NCBI GenBank assembly: GCA_930367215.1
Contig: OV884057.1
Location: 106,665,284 to 106,729,283 of the forward strand
Direction: 5' to 3'
DNA: 64,000 nucleotides
Origin: Pollenia angustigena
Lineage: Eukaryota > Arthropoda > Insecta > Diptera > Polleniidae
Below are positions 20,921-33,054 of this stretch, in pieces. Positions within the stretch are counted from its first letter, which is position 1. The number at the start of each line of letters is the position of its first letter. A program made the translations under genes and the position numbers. Below the pieces are notes generated by a model. That model ran no database searches, was not told the origin of the DNA, and worked only from the letters and a program-made list of their open reading frames with translations.

Positions 20921-23311
20921 TCACAGGTTTTTTGATATTGCAACACAGTAACTGGCACTAATGTTTTGTGTGTCTTCTTTTAAGTTCATCGTCTTTTTTA
21001 TTTTCTGTTGTATTCTTAGCGTCTCTATTGTGAATCTTTTCCTTTCTATTCCTTCTCTATCCAATATTCGTACTTTGTCAAAATCTGCCGTATGATTTGT
21101 ATTTTTTATGTGTTGGGCTAAAGCAGTACTTTCCTTTAATTTGTTTATGTCCATTTTATGTTCTGTTATTCTTGTTTCCAATGTTCTCTTTGTGGTCCCA
21201 ATATAAATCAAATCGCAGCTTTGATCGTTTTTTCCCTTACATGGTATTTCGTAAACAACATTGCTTTGTTGTTGTTTGTTTATTGGTGTTTTGATGTTTG
21301 TAAATATTGTGCTTAAAGTTTTATTAGGTTTGTAAGCAAAAGATATGTTTTTCTTCTCTATTGTGTCTTTGATGTTCTGTTTATCCGTAAGTCCAGGTAT
21401 GTATTTTACACTATAAAATTGTTTTTTCTCCTTGTCAGCATTAGAGTGGCCAGATGTTGTGTTATTCATTTTCCTTACTGTATTTGTTATTAAAGTTTTT
21501 ATAAGATTTTTTGGAAAGCTTTTACTTGTAAGAATGTTGTTTATCTTTTCTATGTTTTCTCTGTCGATAAAATTGCTGGCAGTATTAATTATTTGGTTCC
21601 GTGGTTGTGTTGCGTGAAAATTCATGATTCTTCCCGATGATGTTTCCTTTGCGTACCAGTCGAAAACTATTTTATTTCCACTAATGCGTAGTTTTGTATC
21701 TAAGTAAGCAATTCCTGTGTTAGTTTGTGTCTCAATTGTGAACTGAATTTTCTCATGATATTTGTTTAAAGTCTTTAGGATTTCATCCTTATCGTCTAAT
21801 TTTACTATGGCTAAAATATCATCTACATATTTTGCTATGTATTTTATGCGGATATTTTTATCCTGCAATTCCTTAATTGTTTCGTCAAGTAGAGTATCTA
21901 GGACTATATCAGCGATAGTTGGTGAAAGTGGGTTACCCATCGGCATACCAAATATTTGATTAAAATTTTTTTTATTGTATATAAAGTAATTATTATCAGT
22001 AAGACAGAATTTAAGCATATTTAAAAACTTAGATCTGGGAATTCTAGTGACATTTTTTAAAACTTCCCATTTTGCCATTATGTTTTTTATTGCTGTATGA
22101 ACTGGAATGTTTGTGAAAAGTGATATGACGTCAAAAGATACCAATACCTCTCCGGGACAGATATTTATGTTTTGCAACTGTAATTTTAAATGTGATGAAT
22201 TTTTTATATTTTAGTTGTTCGAAATTAAGTTTTTTAAAATTTGTCCTAGGTATTTGGAAAGTTGGTAGCATGGCACCTGCATTGAGGAAACAATTGGTCT
22301 CAGAGGGATTCCAGTTTTATGGATTTTTGGTAAGCCGTAGATTCTTGGAGCTGTTGCCGCTGAACAAAGAAGCCATCGTTTTTGCCATGTGTCTATGTAT
22401 TCATTTTTATGTAGGTCCGTTATGATATTATTGTTTTCTCTTTGTAATTTTGGTGTTGGGTCGATTCTTAATGCGCGGTATGTGTTTTTGTCCTCTAATA
22501 ACGTTTGCATCCTACTTTCGTAATCAGTTCTATACATCGCAACCGTTTTATTTCCCTTATCTGCTTGTATTACCATAATGTCGCTGTGCCTTTTCAAAAA
22601 TTTTCTCGTCTTCTCGAAAGCTGTAAGAATCAGTTTTTCCCTAGGTGTATTTCCCATTTTTCTGTTAAATTCCGAGATTCTATTCGCCAGCTTAGTTCTG
22701 ACCATTTCCTTTTCCCTATCCGTGTTGTCCTCTATTGCCTGAATACACTGTTCAATATCCGCAATTATGTGTAAAGCTGAAAAATTAGCTCTGTTAATCG
22801 GTAAGGCAAATTTTTTCCCCAATGATAAAATCCATTTACATTCAACTGGAATGACTAAGTTAGTCCTATTTTCAAACCAATGATCATTAAACTTAAGGCC
22901 ATGATTTTCAAAATGTCTTTCTTTCAGTGTATTTAGTTTCTTTATTTGTCGTTCTTTCGTATTCGTAGTTATATGTCTCGCTCTATCTGTTTGTTTTTTA
23001 ATAAAAATGTTAAAATCATCAGTTGTTACCATGTTCTTAACCCCAGTCTCAAGATGAAAAAGTTTCCTTTTAATAATTTTAATATTAGTATTTGTTTGTG
23101 AGATTTCCAAGTTCAAGATTTTTTTGTGAAAATTGTATTGAACTTTGCCTAGTTGTCCCTTAATAGTATGACACTGAAAAAGATGTGTTACCTGTGTTGT
23201 GGTATTTTTTGTGTGATTTGGTATAATACCATAACTTCTGCATGACAAAAGAAACTTAAGCCTTTGTTGTTGGTTCGCTAATTTCTTGACTTCATTGCAG
23301 TATTCTTTCAT
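20921..23311 (-). pseudogene. Penelope-like element ORF: reverse transcriptase plus GIY-YIG endonuclease, one stop codon
   Basis: This reads as one minus-strand frame of about 797 codons with a single TAA at 22211-22213. The N-terminal part (366 residues) runs into the RT fingers at GLPKIHKTGIPLRPIVSS. The second part has SFDVISLFTNIP, the catalytic YVDDILAIV box and a C-terminal GIY-YIG nuclease (VVYEIPC, IYIGTTKRTLETRITEHK) with Cys residues in KGKNDQSC. This is the standard Penelope architecture, a retroelement that primes reverse transcription at an endonuclease nick. Virilis-group Penelope proteins are of similar length (about 840 residues), so little is missing. The stop lies at a position where relatives commonly have tyrosine. 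The element is otherwise well preserved and probably young. Confidence 0.9.
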
Positions 23312-23911
23312 TGTCCTAGAATTATTTGTAGCGTTTTCAAAATAATTTTTAGCATTTCTTTGCCTTGCCTAATGTCAGAGTAAGCTGTGAACAAATTTTA
23401 AGATCTGTTTCTATGTCATTGGTTTCGTCAATAAAATTATCCAAACTTAAATGTTTCTAGCTTTTTGATTAAATTAAACATTTACGTACGCAAATACTTA
23501 TTGTTGAATGTTTTGCTTTCAAATAACAAATGGGATTTTTTTTAGAAATAATAAGATTTTTTTAAAATAATATGGCAACACGTGTGAGATTTTTGAATTG
23601 AAATGTAAGAAGAGATTATCAAAACATAGCAACAATCCGTCTCTAAAACTGAAAAAAACAACAATCATGAAAACAATGCCTACCAATACACATAAATAAC
23701 TTTTGCATACTCGTACATACTACATCCTTAGGTATTTACATTTAAGCCAAAAACAAATTGTAAAATATGGTTTTTGTTTCACATGTAAGGCGAACGATTC
23801 ATATTTATATTGTTAATAAAATGAAAAAATCAAAAATCGCTGAATAATTTTAAAATCGTTTATAGAAATATTTATAAAAAAAGTTAAAAAATTTTCTGTT
23901 TGGAAAAGGTG

Positions 23912-23990
23912 GAGATGCCGAGATTTGAACCCCGGCAATTTAACAAACAAACCTTCTTGGGCAACCGCCCAGACCATTGAGCTATTAACG
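23912..23990 (-). mobile_element. tRNA-like relic (box A and box B), left arm
   Basis: The minus strand has box A TAGCTCAATGG and box B GGGTTCAAATC with a good T-arm hairpin (CCGGG/CTCGG), about 45 bp apart. The acceptor stem cannot form: the 3' side CATCTCC has no partner. Probably the head of a tRNA-derived SINE. The mirror copy is at 34688-34767. Confidence 0.55.
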
Positions 23991-24194
23991 TTGTTAAAAA
24001 TAAAGAATTATAGTATAATATACTCCGTCATATTATTAGTTTAATATGTAGGTATGTATTTTTCAATTAAAGCGAACAATCATGTACAAGCATGTGTACA
24101 TGTTTCTTATGCTTAAAATTCAACTCGTTCAAATAAAAAAACAAAAAAACAACAACCACAAGGGATTTTTTTTTGGAAAAATTAGAGGCAGTCG

Positions 24195-24505
24195 TGGTAT
24201 TTTGGTCATATCTAAGCCATTTGTGGACCGATCTTGCTGAATTTCAATAGCAAGAAATGGTGGACTGTGTGTAACATAAATGTAAAATAACCTAGCCGCT
24301 ATCATGTCTGGATTATCCGGAAAACACGTATCAAACGTAAGACGGACAGACGGTCCGACGGACGGACGGACATCGTTAAATCAACTTCTCTTCTCATATG
24401 GACCCAGAATATATATACTTTATGGGGTCTAAAATCAATATTGTGGAAATTACAAACGTTATGACAAACTTATATATACCCTTTTACACGTGTGGTGAAG
24501 GGTAT
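24195..24505. repeat. Partial GGTGAAGGGTATA-family repeat, left arm
   Basis: GACGGACGGACATCGTTAAA, GACCCAGAATATATATACTT and the end GTGGTGAAGGGTATAATAA identify the 3' part of the family. It is mirrored at 34175-34480. Confidence 0.7.
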
Positions 24506-25404
24506 AATAAGAGAGAATGAATTGAATAAAATACTTGTTTACTGTAAATGAATTTAAGAGTCATTCATAAATAACAAAACAGTGGAATGACCCGTTAGAG
24601 AGAGCAAGTTTACAAAAAATATTCGAATAACTTTTGAATTATTGAATGTCCATACATTTATTTGAATACATTGACATAATATGTGTGTATGCTTGTGGCT
24701 TCTTTTATTTGTAAGAGTTAAGCTTACACATACATACGTAATGTGTAGGTACAGAAATTTTACATTCAAATTATATATGAATATTTCACTCATTTGACTT
24801 GAATTGAATGAGTTTTTATTCGTTTTGTCTTTGATTATTCTTTCATTTGTTTCTTTATTATTGGGTGCTCGACACATTGTAGTTAAAAAACAAATGAGTG
24901 TGTTGAAATTTGTTTTTATTTATTCTTGCAGACCTCTATTAAGTACTTGTTTTTGCTTAATATGCGTTAAAAAAATAAAAAATATGCACTAAAATCTTGA
25001 ACATTTTCTTTAAAAAGGCGTTTTTTTTATAATAAATTCTTTTTTATATTATCAAAAGTAAGCCTTTGTCTGTTCGGCCGCAAAAAATTTTTGTACATGG
25101 AAAATAAGCTCCCAACGCTAACCGAAGTTATAGGCGCATACTTGAAGGAGATGTCAATTAATTTGGAGAATATTAGTTTTCTAATTCAAATCCCACATTT
25201 GATTCCAGATCAAAAATTGTTGAAATTTGATTGTTTTTTCGAAATCCTTAATTTGTTTGCAAAACATTTGGATTTTTATTTAATTGGTCGGAATATTCTT
25301 CCTTACACTTTGTTAATTTTACTTTCTGCATATCAGTTTATTTGACTTGAGTTGTCTTAAGTGAACAATATTCCTCAAATTTAGTTATTGTTACACCAAT
25401 ATAT

Positions 25405-25460
25405 CCATGGCCCTATGTTCCAACTGGGAATTTTAAAGGACTAAATATATATATATAATA
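25405..25460. repeat. (TA)n microsatellite with GGCCCTATGTTCCAACTGGG core, left arm
   Basis: Same composite as 8211-8287 with diverged core. It is mirrored at 33217-33275. Confidence 0.65.
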
Positions 25461-25509
25461 TATCCATAGTTGGAAAATACACTGATATTTGACTTTTAAT
25501 GTTATTTAA

Positions 25510-25625
25510 ATTTTGCGGGTTTGCGCTGAGGGTTGCCCGCCCCAAGTAAAATGTATTGGCTGGCAATCGACAGCGTGGCTGGAAGTGTTTTTGCGGTTTT
25601 GCGCTGAGGGTTGCCCGTCCCAAGA
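25510..25625. repeat. Two direct copies of a GC-rich word downstream of the P-like gene, left arm
   Basis: TTTGCGCTGAGGGTTGCCCG occurs twice about 80 bp apart. It lies just beyond the stop codon of the P-like gene (minus strand), possibly subterminal repeats of that transposon. Mirrored at 33055-33170. Confidence 0.6.
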
Positions 25626-25691
25626 CGACTTTGTATTACTATTTAAATTTTGTAAAATACTTACAAATTTGATAATATTTATTTGGAATGT

Positions 25692-28140
25692 TTATAAATT
25701 TATTTTTATCATTTTCTTATAGCCCATTATTCTCTGCTTGGCTTTTTGAACGGTAAGGCGTTTGTTTAAATGACGCACGCAGAAAAATATACGGCACTTA
25801 AAAAACAAGTTTTTTACTACCTCTGGTAGACTTACATTTTGGCTTCTGTGTATAAGAATCTCTTTCAGGCTATGGCAGTGTAAAATTTCACTGCCATTCA
25901 TTTTGTAAAAAATAGCTTCAAGTTTCTTTAACTCTGCTAAGAAACTCTCACTTGGCTTTTTCAGGGATCCCTTCGACACTTGATCGACCCATGAAAACGA
26001 ACTTCCGCAATATTCAAATTCTTCAAGATTATGCTTTCGAATAATGTAGCCAGCTACGTATTCTAAAGCATCTTCTTGAAGAATGCCAATATCGTCAACA
26101 TTCGCTTCACCGAGGTCATCATAATCCTCCTGATAGTAGTCCCGTGTTTCTTCTTCGTATGTACCAATCGACATTTCCATATTACTGGAATTGTTCAGCC
26201 AGCCTGTGCTATCATTTTTTACATTTCCTGTACCGTTCAAGTGCTCAGTATTTCTTGCTAAATATTTGTATAAATAAAACATTGAATCATGTATATGATA
26301 TTTAAAATTGAAAATATAGTTAAAAACTCACCAAGGATGTACTTCCGAAGTCTGTATTTGAAATCTTTAGGGGATGGATGGTAATTTAACCCACCTTTGC
26401 TACGAATAGCACCAAAGAAGTTTTCAAGGACATCTTGATTCAAACGATATGTCAGTAAATACGACATGTTAAATTGTTCGACATGCTCGTGCAGCATTAT
26501 CAACGCATTGTTGGAAATTATAATACCTTTTTGAAAAGGTTCCAAACTTTTTCTTCCCGGAACGATTGGCTCGGACATCGCGTTATTCATTTTTAATAAT
26601 ATGTCCTTTTGAACCTCTAGTGCAATGCTGAATGGTTCCTGCAATGCATTAAGTACTTTCAGCAAAAAATTTAATTAAGTATTACAATAACAAATACCTT
26701 GCCAGGGTAATGAATTGTCCTCAGCGATGAATTGTGCACATCGAACCAATCATTAACTAACTGAATGAAATCAGCTGTTATTGTTGGGTTATAGAGGTAC
26801 ATTCCATGTGTACAACAGCGTCTTATAGCATTGCAAGTTGTGTTTGAAAACAACTAAGTTGCAAGTTTGACTTTTTCCGGCCTGAAAACTCTTTAGTAAT
26901 ATGTATGAATATATATAGTTAGAAGTTTTTTGGTGCTTCATTATATTTTACTTACCTGCGGAAACACCTAACTCTTTCCACAACTTACGATTTGTTGGCC
27001 CTAAATCGAAGACGATTGCCACTACTGGAAAACCTGCTGCATTTAGAGCGCAAATTATCCGACTCAAAAGTTCTTTTGACATTTTGCAGTCAAAGCCATA
27101 AAAAACCGGCTGCTTCTAAGATTTTCGGAGACCGCGCGCCATAGCTACCTGCACAAACTTGGATGGTTTTTTCACAATGTCAACTGTTGGCTCGTATTCA
27201 AACACTTCCGCTATTTTCATTTCATCAAATGACAAAACCGTTATTTTGTCATCTGACGTTAAATCTGTAGTTCGCCGCATAAACTCAATAGATGAATTGA
27301 GGATGCCTTCGTTAATATTAATTTTACCACACCACCGTCGCAGAGTACTAACGTGAGGCAACGGAAATCCTTTTGTGTACAAATGATTACACGCTCTTGG
27401 ACCAGCAGCATCCTCCATTGGATATTTGCGGGAGTCGATAGTTTCCTAATTTGACCATCTGAAAAAATTTTGCGCATAGAATTAATGGCCAGATTTGCCC
27501 TTTCTAGCTCCAGTTTTAAGTCTCTGTTTTCTGATTTTAAGGCACGAATTATTTCTTTATAGTTGGTTTCTATTTTTGATATACTTAAAAAAAATTAAGA
27601 CATTTTAATAAAACAAGTTAACATTAAAATATATGTATTTATTGATATGTTATTGATTTACATTGGTTCTGAAAACGATTAAATTTTTGTTCACTTACTC
27701 TGTTTGTGTTTCTTCATCTTGTTTTACTTGATGTGAGGGAGTTGCACTTTGCTTCCAGGTAAAATGGCATGGCAAAGATTCATTAATTGGCACAAAACAT
27801 ACACCACCTTCTGTTACATCACCTTCTTCTGCTTCTTTGTTGCAATGATCTGATGCATTGGTTGGCACCGTTTCAACGTAAGGATCTTTATAACCTGTTG
27901 ACACATTATATTCCACCAGTCGTTGAGCAGAAGGTTCGGTATTTGTCAAAAGTAGCACTTTCTTTTTTGTGCGAACAATGCTTCTCTCCGAAAAATGGTC
28001 AACGCAAACACGACTCCACAAGGAGAACTTTCTGCCACAAATTTCTCCCCATTATGCCCTTCCACTGGGTCTTTTGGTACATTAAAAAGGTTTCCACAAC
28101 CACTTGTGAATTTTTTTTACAAACAGCACAGTAACGCATT
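25692..28140 (-). pseudogene. P-element-like (THAP) transposase gene, broken, left arm copy
   Basis: This mirror copy of the gene at 30539-32986 has the same exon pattern and the same lesions: frameshifts in the THAP exon and a stop after GLRKS. Most differences are amino-acid changes (DLGEAN, LEYVAGY, EYCGSS). See the right-arm entry for domains. Shared lesions mean the gene was already dead when the palindrome formed, or that gene conversion has kept the arms alike. Confidence 0.85.
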
Positions 28141-28350
28141 TTCAATTTCAATTTATTGTAGAATTTATAAAAATTTGTATGGGAATAAAACTTTCACTAC
28201 ACTTTTACACTAAACACTTTTAAAATTTGTAAATACCTAGAATTGCTAAAAACCAAAAGCATACAAAAATCTTTTTAAAAAATACACAGAAAAGCAATGG
28301 CGCGCAAAATGTAAACAAATAAAAAACCAAAAACGTAAAAAAGATACACT

Positions 28351-28378
28351 CAAGGTCTATCCAATTGGATAGGCCTTG
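28351..28378. mobile_element. TIR-only remnant: two CAAGG-family ends fused, left arm
   Basis: The 28-bp sequence starts CAAGGTCTATCCAAT and ends TTGGATAGGCCTTG, which is the two termini of the 46060-46336 MITE family joined with almost nothing between them. ATACAC is present just outside both sides. Mirrored near 30300-30328. It looks like an extreme internal deletion, or a footprint. Confidence 0.6.
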
Positions 28379-28431
28379 ATACACATCTATAAGCAAAATG
28401 TAAACAACTTTTGACAACCTTAGGGAACAAG

Positions 28432-28706
28432 CAAGGCCTATCCAATAGGTCTGCTTACTTCTACAACAATACAAAAAACAACAGGCATTTTGTTTGTGTA
28501 ATATTCCTCGCCGTTGTCAAAATCTTACTACTACATAGGCAAAACAAAAGGAAAAATGTGTTTTGTGTTCGTGTATGTGTGGCAAAAAACCAAAAAAGTA
28601 AACAAAAATATACACGTATAAGGAAAATGTAAACAACTTTTGATATCGTTGAGAAAAAACCAAGTAAACATCTGGCTTCTTAAGCAGACCTATTGGATAG
28701 ACCTTG
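28432..28706. mobile_element. CAAGG-family MITE, 275 bp, left arm
   Basis: The ends are CAAGGCCTATCCAATAGGTC and GACCTATTGGATAGACCTTG, flanked by GGGAACAAG on both sides (8-9 bp duplication). The same family is complete at 46060-46336. Mirrored at about 29972-30246. Non-coding. Confidence 0.85.
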
Positions 28707-28744
28707 GGGAACAAGCAAAATAAACATCCGGCTTCTTAAGCAGA

Positions 28745-28960
28745 CCTATTGGACACAGAATACACAGAACTGTAAAAAGTGACGTGTGAAAAAGGTCCAA
28801 ATCAGTTGCGAGGGTAGCTTTCGAAGAAAGAGACAGAAAGCGTTTTTTGGTAGTGAAGTATCAAGGTGTAAAAACAGGCCGCAACAATCAACACAAATGG
28901 CGTGATCAAAACAAAAATAACAAAACACAAACCACGTTAAACAAATGCATTAGTTTATTA
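28745..28960. repeat. Dispersed GTGACGTG repeat copy, left arm
   Basis: Uninterrupted copy of the family at 2687-3122, with CACAGAATACACAGAACTG at its start. It documents the empty site of the MITE at 2695-2953. Mirrored at about 29735-29935. Confidence 0.8.
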
Positions 28961-28988
28961 AACGTTTTTTGTTCAAAAAAAAATATAT

Positions 28989-29692
28989 TTAGGGTGTGTG
29001 TGAAACGGTAGCAAAGTTCTTTGGTGAAATGAAATTTGTTTGTGGTAGAAAATTTTCATATTTGTGCTGTGTGAAATTGTAACATTTTTGACAACGTAAA
29101 ATTTTGACATAAAGAAAAAAAGAATTACTAAAAGTTTTGTGAAAATTAATAAATTAAACAAACGTTTACCAATAATCATTTCAATTCTGTTGGAAATGAG
29201 ATCGTCCCAACTATTTGATGAATTCGTTCTGATATATTAACAATTTTTACAAAAAGTGTGGGCAAAAAAGCTTATACATATTTAAATACTCACATCTTGT
29301 ATAATTCTTTTTAATTTTTGCCGCTGGTTCTGCTTCCATAATATTTTTATTTTGTTTAAACAAATTTGATGAAAAAAAATAATTTTGTGGTTGTCAAAAA
29401 TTTCTACACTAATGTCAAAATTTATACTAGCCCTGGGGGCTAGTATCAGAACGAATTCATCAAATAGTTGGGACGATCTCATTTCCAACAGAATTGAAAT
29501 GATTATTGGTAAACGTTTGTTTAATTTATTAATTTTCACAAAACTTTTAGTAATTCTTTTTTTCTTTATGTCAAAATTTTACGTTGTCAAAAATGTTACA
29601 ATTTCACACAGCACAAATATGAAAATTTTCTACCACAAACAAATTTCATTTCACCAAAGAACTTTGCTACCGTTTCACACACACCCTAAATA
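28989..29692. mobile_element. Foldback element at the centre of the palindrome
   Basis: The ends GGGTGTGTGTGAAACGGTAG are inverted and continue into about 250-bp arms; the unpaired core is about 29238-29441. The terminus also occurs at 2560-2580 and 35110-35130, where it is not part of the palindrome, so it belongs to an independent repeat family. The core contains CTAGCCCTGGGGGCTAG. No coding sequence is supported. Confidence 0.7.
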
Positions 29693-29971
29693 TATTTTTT
29701 TTTGAACAAAAAACGTTTAATAAACTAATGCATTTGTTTAACGTGGTTTGTGTTTTGTTATTTTTGTTTTGATCACGCCATTTGTGTTGATTGTTGCGGC
29801 CTGTTTTTACACCTTGATACTTCACTACCAAAAAACGCTTTCTGTCTCTTTCTTCGAAAGCTACCCTCGCAACTGATTTGGACCTTTTTCACACGTCACT
29901 TTTTACAGTTCTGTGTATTCTGTGTCCAATAGGTCTGCTTAAGAAGCCGGATGTTTATTTTGCTTGTTCCC

Positions 29972-30246
29972 CAAGGTCTATCCAATAGGTCTGCTTAAGA
30001 AGCCAGATGTTTATTTGGTTTTTTCTCAACGATATCAAAAGTTGTTTACATTTTCCTTATACGTGTATATTTTTGTTTACTTTTTTGGTTTTTTGCCACA
30101 CATACACGAACACAAAACACATTTTTCCTTTTGTTTTGCCTATGTAGTAGTAAGATTTTGACAACGGCGAGGAATATTACACAAACAAAATGCCTGTTGT
30201 TTTTTGTATTGTTGTAGAAGTAAGCAGACCTATTGGATAGGCCTTG
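29972..30246. mobile_element. CAAGG-family MITE, right arm
   Basis: Mirror of 28432-28706 with the same flanking duplication. Confidence 0.8.
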
Positions 30247-30538
30247 CTTGTTCCCTAAGGTTGTCAAAAGTTGTTTACATTTTGCTTATAGATGTGTATC
30301 AAGGCCTATCCAATTGGATAGACCTTGAGTGTATCTTTTTTACGTTTTTGGTTTTTTATTTGTTTACATTTTGCGCGCTATTGCTTTTCTGTGTATTTTT
30401 TAAAAAGATTTTTGTATGCTTTTGGTTTTTAGCAATTCTAGGTATTTACAAATTTTAAAAGTGTTTAGTGTAAAAGTGTAGTGAAAGTTTTATTCCCATA
30501 CAAATTTTTATAAATTCTACAATAAATTGAAATTGAAA

Positions 30539-32986
30539 ATGCGTTACTGTGCTGTTTGTAAAAAAAATTCACAAGTGGTTGTGGAAACCTTTTTAATGTA
30601 CCAAAAGACCCAGTGGAAGGGCATAATGGGGAGAAATTTGTGGCAGAAAGTTCTCCTTGTGGAGTCGTGTTTGCGTTGACCATTTTTCGGAGAGAAGCAT
30701 TGTTCGCACAAAAAAGAAAGTGCTACTTTTGACAAATACCGAACCTTCTGCTCAACGACTGGTGGAATATAATGTGTCAACAGGTTATAAAGATCCTTAC
30801 GTTGAAACGGTGCCAACCAATGCATCAGATCATTGCAACAAAGAAGCAGAAGAAGGTGATGTAACAGAAGGTGGTGTATGTTTTGTGCCAATTAATGAAT
30901 CTTTGCCATGCCATTTTACCTGGAAGCAAAGTGCAACTCCCTCACATCAAGTAAAACAAGATGAAGAAACACAAACAGAGTAAGTGAACAAAAATTTAAT
31001 CGTTTTCAGAACCAATGTAAATCAATAACATATCAATAAATACATATATTTTAATGTTAACTTGTTTTATTAAAATGTCTTAATTTTTTTTAAGTATATC
31101 AAAAATAGAAACCAACTATAAAGAAATAATTCGTGCCTTAAAATCAGAAAACAGAGACTTAAAACTGGAGCTAGAAAGGGCAAATCTGGCCATTAATTCT
31201 ATGCGCAAAATTTTTTCAGATGGTCAAATTAGGAAACTATCGACTCCCGCAAATATCCAATGGAGGATGCTGCTGGTCCAAGAGCGTGTAATCATTTGTA
31301 CACAAAAGGATTTCCGTTGCCTCACGTTAGTACTCTGCGACGGTGGTGTGGTAAAATTAATATTAACGAAGGCATCCTCAATTCATCTATTGAGTTTATG
31401 CGGCGAACTACAGATTTAACGTCAGATGACAAAATAACGGTTTTGTCATTTGATGAAATGAAAATAGCGGAAGTGTTTGAATACGAGCCAACAGTTGACA
31501 TTGTGAAAAAACCATCCAAGTTTGTGCAGGTAGCTATGGCGCGCGGTCTCCGAAAATCTTAGAAGCAGCCGGTTTTTTATGGCTTTGACTGCAAAATGTC
31601 AAAAGAACTTTTGAGTCGGATAATTTGCGCTCTAAATGCAGCAGGTTTTCCAGTAGTGGCAATCGTCTTCGATTTAGGGCCAACAAATCGTAAGCTGTGG
31701 AAAGAGTTAGGTGTTTCCGCAGGTAAGTAAAATATAATGAAGCACCAAAAAACTTCTAACTATATATATTCATACATATTACTAAAGAGTTTTCAGGCCG
31801 GAAAAAGTCAAACTTGCAACTTAGTTGTTTTCAAACACAACTTGCAATGCTATAAGACGCTGTTGTACACATGGAATGTACCTCTATAACCCAACAATAA
31901 CAGCTGATTTCATTCAGTTAGTTAATGATTGGTTCGATGTGCACAATTCATCGCTGAGGACAATTCATTACCCTGGCAAGGTATTTGTTATTGTAATACT
32001 TAATTAAATTTTTTGCTGAAAGTACTTAATGCATTGCAGGAACCATTCAGCATTGCACTAGAGGTTCAAAAGGACATATTATTAAAAATGAATAACGCGA
32101 TGTCCGAGCCAATCGTTCCGGGAAGAAAAAGTTTGGAACCTTTTCAAAAAGGTATTATAATTTCCAACAATGCGTTGATAATGCTGCACGAGCATGTCGA
32201 ACAATTTAACATGTCGTATTTACTGACATATCGTTTGAATCAAGATGTCCTTGAAAACTTCTTTGGTGCTATTCGTAGCAAAGGTGGGTTAAATTACCAT
32301 CCATCCCCTAAAGATTTCAAATACAGACTTCGGAAGTACATCCTTGGTGAGTTTTTAACTATATTTTCAATTTTAAATATCATATACATGATTCAATATT
32401 TTATTTATAAAAATATATAGCAAGAAATACTGAGCACTTGAACGGTACAGGAAATGTGAAAAATGATAGCACAGGCAGGCTGAACAATTCCAGTAATATG
32501 GAAATGTCGATTGGTACATACGAAGAAGAAACACGGGACTACTATCAGGAGGATTATGATGACCTCGATGAAGCGAATGTTGACGATATTGGCATTCTTC
32601 AAGAAGATGCTTTAAAAAACGTAGCTGGCTACATTATTCGAAAGCATAATCTTGAAGAATTTGAATATTTCGGAAGTTCGTTTTCATGGGTCGAACAAGT
32701 GTCGAAGGGATCCCTGAAAAAGCCAAGTGAGAGTTTCTTAGCAGAGTTAAAGAAACTTGAAGCTATTTTTTACAAAATGAATGGCAGTGAAATTTTACAC
32801 TGCCATAGCCTGAAAGAGATTCTTATACACAGAAGCCAAAATGTAAGTCTACCAGAGGTAGTAAAAAACTTGTTTTTTAAGTGCCGTATATTTTTCTGCG
32901 TGCGTCATTTAAACAAACGCCTTACCGTTCAAAAAGCCAAGCAGAGAATAATGGGCTATAAGAAAATGATAAAAATAAATTTATAA
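30539..32986 (+). pseudogene. P-element-like (THAP) transposase gene, broken, right arm copy
   Basis: Likely exons: 30539-30979, 31095-31722, 31797-31980, 32040-32346 and 32421-32986, all with GT..AG borders. Exon 1 encodes a THAP DNA-binding domain (MRYCAVCKK, NLFNVPKDP, SRVCVDHF; C2CH) scattered over three frames, so at least two frameshifts. Exon 2 begins with a heptad-rich coiled coil (KSENRDLKLELERANLA). Next come FSDGQIRKLSTP, AAGPRACNHLY and the catalytic-core motifs SFDEMKI and VFDLGPTNRKLW. Exon 4 has TYRLNQDVLENFFGAIRSKG with the glutamate region, and exon 5 the C-terminal domain. This matches P-element transposase order. A stop after GLRKS adds to the damage. No terminal inverted repeats of the transposon were recognised. 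Confidence 0.85.
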
Positions 32987-33054
32987 ACATTCCAAATAAA
33001 TATTATCAAATTTGTAAGTATTTTACAAAATTTAAATAGTAATACAAAGTCGTC

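Larger units (their letters stand above)
23646..29237. repeat. Left arm of a giant palindrome (about 5.6 kb)
   Basis: Almost the whole arm is the reverse complement of 29442-35026. Paired coordinates sum to about 58,678, with a few small indels. It carries, from outside in, a tRNA-like relic, part of a dispersed repeat, the P-like gene, CAAGG MITEs and half of a foldback element. Protein-level comparison shows scattered substitutions between arms (for example WVDQVS against WVEQVS), so the arms are not identical copies. Confidence 0.9.

Noticed and set aside
28343..28386. Exact 8-bp duplication around the 28-bp end-to-end palindrome
   Set aside because: Only ATACAC matches on both sides and the register of a full 8-bp duplication is not clean, so I report it as a partial match only.
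30539..32986. A domesticated THAP host gene
   Set aside because: The THAP exon is spread over three reading frames and the catalytic region has a stop, in both copies, so a conserved host function is unlikely.
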